Source: UBA5941 sp021824385
Lineage (GTDB): Bacteria > Patescibacteriota > Microgenomatia > UBA8517
Length of the DNA: 14,180 nt
Direction of reading: 5' to 3'
NCBI GenBank assembly: GCA_027347685.1
Contig: DAIEQM010000038.1
Coordinates: 1 to 14,180 of the forward strand
Shown here: positions 12,691 through 14,180 of the stretch, one piece after another
Position numbering within the stretch: the stretch's first letter is position 1
Layout of the letters: every line of letters starts with the position of its first letter
Notes under the pieces: generated by a model
Seen by the model: the letters and a program-made list of their open reading frames with translations, nothing else
The model's database searches: none
Told to the model about the DNA's origin: nothing
Program-made: the position numbers and the translations under genes

Positions 12691-13331
12691 ACAATAATGC
12701 GCGTGATAGCCTAATAAACGCAGTCCTTGTTTCTACCTCAGTCTGTGGACTTTTAATGATGCTCAAAGGGTTGCTTGTTACCATTCCTCAAGGTGCATTC
12801 ACATACTCGACCGCCCGAGATACAATACTCATTTCTCTGGTACTGGTGATGAACACCCTTTTCGTATTCTTCTTTCTCACCCACCGTGTAGCTCCCTCCA
12901 AAATGGTGAGAACAGATACCGTAACGTTTATTTGGGCATATTTGGGAAGTTATTTACCATTTTTCTTCGGATTTAAAGACTTTTTATATATCCCCCTTGT
13001 CGATGTCTTAATCGCGCTCAGTGCAGTTTGGGCTATTTTTTCGGTGGTTAGACTTGGTAAATCAACTGATATTTTAGTTTCAAATCGTGGAATTGTAACG
13101 AACGGTTCATATGGTTACGTGAGACATCCACTATACGCATCGTACATACTTACCAACACATTGTATTTGCTGATCTCCCCGTTCTTTCTCTGGAGAACGG
13201 TACTCTATTCAATTTGGGTGCTCTGCCTCTATATGCGAATTTACTACGAGGAACAGTTTTTATCACACTCAAAAGAATACCGCGAGTATGCGACAAAAGT
13301 GAAATACCGTCTTTTCCCGGGAATTTGGTAG
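12687..13331 (+). CDS. Isoprenylcysteine/phospholipid-type membrane methyltransferase
   Basis: The 214-residue product has five or so membrane helices (about 10-33, 47-66, 82-97, 100-121, 150-185). The C-terminal half carries the ICMT/PEMT signature: RGIVTNGSYGYVRHPLYAS (134-152), with the RHP-x-Y motif that helps bind S-adenosylmethionine, followed by YYEEQFLSHSKEYREYATKVKYRLFPGIW (186-214), with the EE-x-L and EY--Y---V-R--PG elements. Enzymes of this family methylate small lipids, isoprenoid or lipid-linked substrates at the membrane. ATGA overlap with the gene before shows coupled translation. Placed between two GT-C-like proteins, it may modify the same lipid-linked or surface compound; this is inferred. 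The true substrate cannot be read from sequence. It ends in TAG. Confidence 0.9.
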   Translation: MNNNARDSLINAVLVSTSVCGLLMMLKGLLVTIPQGAFTYSTARDTILISLVLVMNTLFVFFFLTHRVAPSKMVRTDTVTFIWAYLGSYLPFFFGFKDFLYIPLVDVLIALSAVWAIFSVVRLGKSTDILVSNRGIVTNGSYGYVRHPLYASYILTNTLYLLISPFFLWRTVLYSIWVLCLYMRIYYEEQFLSHSKEYREYATKVKYRLFPGIW

Positions 13332-13353
13332 TCTGTATCAGTTTTGCTTCAGG

Positions 13354-13370
13354 TAAAATGCTTCTAGCAT
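13354..13370 (+). promoter_or_regulatory. Possible -10 and small hairpin before the second GT-C-like gene
   Basis: TAAAAT (13354-13359) stands 12 bases before the ATG at 13372. The bases between form ATGCT-TCT-AGCAT (13358-13370), a 5-bp hairpin that touches the start codon. No Shine-Dalgarno is visible. The evidence is weak and read-through from the upstream gene is equally possible. Confidence 0.3.
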
Positions 13371-13371
13371 C

Positions 13372-14180
13372 ATGAATAGAAAGACAATACTCATAGCTGT
13401 ACTCTGTTTTTTAGGTACTTTTTTTGTAGCAAACTCATTTTTAGACCCTGACTTTCCTTGGCACCTTCGTCACGGACTTGATATTTTAAATGGACAATTT
13501 AGCTTGACTGATCAATACAGTTATACAATGCCATCGTTTAAATTTGTGAACCACTCGTGGCTTACCAGTGTGATATGGGCAGTTATATATACCAAACTTC
13601 ATATAGGTTTTGCGGGGGTCGCGGCATTTTGTGCACTGATTGCAACTACTGCAGCGTTTGTGTCTTCTGGTGGGCTTTTATGGCTTATGCCACTGGTTGC
13701 CGCCAGCTACTTAGATGGTGGAAATGTAAGATCAAACGTTGTCACCTTTTTGTTTTTACCACTACTAATTTATAGTGTGCAAAAGTCAGAAGGTAAAAAA
13801 ATGTGGTTGTCGATTATTCCCCCACTTCTTATGTTGTGGGCAAATATGCATGGCGGTTTCATAATCGGAGTTATATATATCTGGGGATATTTTTTCGTAG
13901 ACAGAATTATTACGACCAAGAAGAAACGACTGAGCAAGCAGAATTTCAACGTGCTGTTAGTTGTTGCACTTGCAACGCTTGCCACTTTTTTAACTCCTTA
14001 TCAGACAGGAACGTGGGAGGAAGCTATTCGTACGATAAACAACCCGCTTTTGAAAGGATACGTTGCCGAATGGCAACCAATGCTCAGACTTACAACTTTT
14101 AGCTTAATTCCGTTGATAGGGCTTTTCTTAGCATCTCTTTATTACTCGCGAAGACTTCGTTGGCTTGAGATTTTTTGTAT
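13372..14180 (+). CDS. Polytopic GT-C-like membrane protein, paralogue of the 11236 gene (3' end outside the window)
   Basis: The frame is open from ATG 13372 to the window end, giving 269 visible codons. It begins MNRKTILIAVLCFLGTFFVA and matches the first paralogue block by block: DPDFPWHLRHG after helix 1, DQYSYTMPSFKFVNHSWLTSV, WANMHGGFIIG, LTPYQTG, and TINNPLLKGYVAEWQPM. Spacing between the blocks is kept almost exactly, so it is a full-length relative and the outer C-terminal domain should follow beyond the edge. The two genes differ widely in sequence outside the motifs, so the duplication is old. Acidic and aromatic residues in the first outer loop (D-P-D-F, W-H, R-H-G) are the best candidates for a donor or substrate site. 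The methyltransferase gene lies between the paralogues. Function as above is inferred. Confidence 0.85.
   Translation, partial: MNRKTILIAVLCFLGTFFVANSFLDPDFPWHLRHGLDILNGQFSLTDQYSYTMPSFKFVNHSWLTSVIWAVIYTKLHIGFAGVAAFCALIATTAAFVSSGGLLWLMPLVAASYLDGGNVRSNVVTFLFLPLLIYSVQKSEGKKMWLSIIPPLLMLWANMHGGFIIGVIYIWGYFFVDRIITTKKKRLSKQNFNVLLVVALATLATFLTPYQTGTWEEAIRTINNPLLKGYVAEWQPMLRLTTFSLIPLIGLFLASLYYSRRLRWLEIFC

Noticed and set aside
1..14180. UGA-to-Gly code of Gracilibacteria/SR1
   Set aside because: TGA ends the gene at 12690 in an ATGA overlap and no in-frame TGA occurs in the clear genes.
1..14180. CRISPR array, insertion sequence, integrase or attachment site
   Set aside because: No regularly spaced repeats, transposase motifs or flanking duplications were seen. 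The only RNA gene is tmRNA, and its 3' end shows no duplicated copy.

Overview
The window looks like part of a chromosome of a Candidate Phyla Radiation (Patescibacteria) bacterium, probably from the Parcubacteria or Microgenomates side. This assignment is an inference. It rests on the AT-rich and very compact layout, a high share of unrecognisable proteins, several two-helix VirB2/TrbC-like pilin paralogues in a row, a Cys-rich secretome, a SpoIID-type wall enzyme and scarce Shine-Dalgarno sequences. TGA ends at least one gene, TAA several and TAG at least five, so the code looks standard (table 11) and neither the Gracilibacteria/SR1 UGA-Gly code nor a general amber recoding fits.

Left part (1-658, plus strand): the 3' end of smpB is followed after 17 bases by a complete ssrA (tmRNA), so the two partners of trans-translation sit together. 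Next (666-6148, all minus strand): a hypothetical gene, a degenerate PP2C-like/one-TM/beta-propeller protein, a 76-residue membrane protein, a membrane protein with a bacterial PH domain, a small hypothetical gene, and a secreted coiled-coil plus SpoIID/LytB protein whose conserved blocks are in permuted order.

Centre (6231-11159, plus strand, divergent from the SpoIID gene): a pilin island with eight VirB2/TrbC-like two-helix modules. The first two are fused to long Cys-rich ectodomains (26 and 36 Cys). The second fusion is cut by one in-frame TAG just before its pilin module. Six small pilins follow, almost end to end. The last has its own consensus promoter, a dyad-rich leader, a strong Shine-Dalgarno and a GNRA-loop terminator, so it is the best candidate for the major subunit. 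No VirB4, VirB6 or coupling ATPase is in the window, so the machine that would use these pilins must be encoded elsewhere.

Right part (11236-14180, plus strand): two paralogous polytopic membrane proteins with GT-C-like features (the second cut by the window end) flank an isoprenylcysteine/phospholipid-type membrane methyltransferase that overlaps the first by four bases. They probably act on a lipid-linked or surface substrate.

Many genes carry an extended -10 box (TGnTATAAT-like) only 5-8 bases before the start codon and no Shine-Dalgarno. This predicts leaderless or near-leaderless mRNAs as the usual mode here, with Shine-Dalgarno starts kept mainly for genes inside operons and for the last pilin.
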